Part shown: positions 63,900-64,000 of the stretch, piece by piece | Numbering within the stretch: position 1 is the first letter of the stretch | Layout: each line of letters starts with the position of its first letter | From: Leifsonia shinshuensis | GTDB lineage: Bacteria > Actinomycetota > Actinomycetes > Actinomycetales > Microbacteriaceae | DNA length: 64,000 nucleotides | NCBI RefSeq assembly: GCF_014217625.1 | Contig: NZ_CP043641.1 | Span: forward strand, 4,340,001 to 4,404,000 | Reading direction: 5' to 3' | Program-made: the position numbers and the translations under genes | The notes under the pieces: generated by a model | What the model was told of the DNA's origin: nothing | The model's input: the letters and a program-made list of their open reading frames with translations, nothing else | The model's database searches: none

Positions 63900-64000
63900 G
63901 TGTCGTGGATCGTCCTCATCCTCTCCGGCGTGCTCGAAGCCGTGTGGGCCACGGCCCTCGGGAAGTCCGCCGGTTTCACCCGCCCCGTACCCACCGTGGT
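63900..64000 (+). CDS. gdx: SMR-family guanidinium exporter, truncated by window end
   Basis: The first 33 codons from GTG 63900 are visible, beginning MSWIVLILSGVLEAVWATAL and continuing GKSAGFTRPVP. The membrane helix with Glu13 in the GVLEAVWA motif and the GFTRP segment are diagnostic of SugE/Gdx small multidrug-resistance proteins. These export guanidinium in exchange for protons. A guanidine-III riboswitch and AAGGAG ribosome site directly precede it, confirming the assignment. The remaining 70 or so residues lie beyond the window. Confidence 0.92.
   Translation, partial: MSWIVLILSGVLEAVWATALGKSAGFTRPVPTV

Overview
The window is very GC-rich, tightly packed actinobacterial DNA. Many starts are GTG, ATGA/GTGA stop-start overlaps are frequent, and several genes look leaderless. 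Gene content (DUF3054, DUF445, SdaA, an NrdA/NrdB pair of the Phe-type, a BTAD regulator, NtaA-type monooxygenase) and the base composition suggest Microbacteriaceae, probably Leifsonia-like. That placement is inference. No rRNA, tRNA, CRISPR array, transposase or integrase was seen.

Layout. 1-12 kb: metabolic and regulatory genes, including two divergent TetR systems with clear palindromic operators. 12.2-16.1 kb: ribonucleotide reductase. Here nrdA lacks the C-terminal redox cysteines, a 25-codon ORF ending in CESCQ follows it, and nrdB has Phe at the radical-tyrosine position. 16-21 kb: sulfurtransferase, cysteine-synthase-like enzyme, FMN monooxygenase and a HAL-fold protein without the MIO triad. 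21.8-24.5 kb: polar amino acid ABC transporter.

25.3-29.5 kb: an island of visibly lower GC, bounded by an exact 22-bp direct repeat that carries the stop codons of both flanking genes. It holds a divergent SdpI-type immunity gene, then sdpC, sdpA and sdpB, then a beta-lactamase-fold lipoprotein translationally coupled to sdpB. This is a complete sporulation-delaying-protein-like toxin/maturation/immunity cassette in an actinobacterium. The predicted toxin has no cysteines. It is the most interesting system in the window.

29.5-53.5 kb: chromosomal housekeeping and stress genes (HrpA, acyl-CoA ligase, YyaL, PabC-like, AAA-LuxR regulator, glutathione peroxidase, serine deaminase). 53.5-60.1 kb: a small HTH/Clp-N pair, a DrrAB-type ABC exporter preceded by four direct repeats at exactly 11-bp period (SARP-site architecture), an orphan secreted peptide between two identical hairpins, and an AfsR-like BTAD/NB-ARC regulator that could read the 11-bp repeats. 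60-64 kb: FitA/VapC-type toxin-antitoxin pair, MetY with a CoA-binding protein, and a guanidine-III riboswitch in front of a truncated guanidinium exporter gene.

Several families of intergenic inverted repeats recur across the window, one of them forming the end of a coding sequence.
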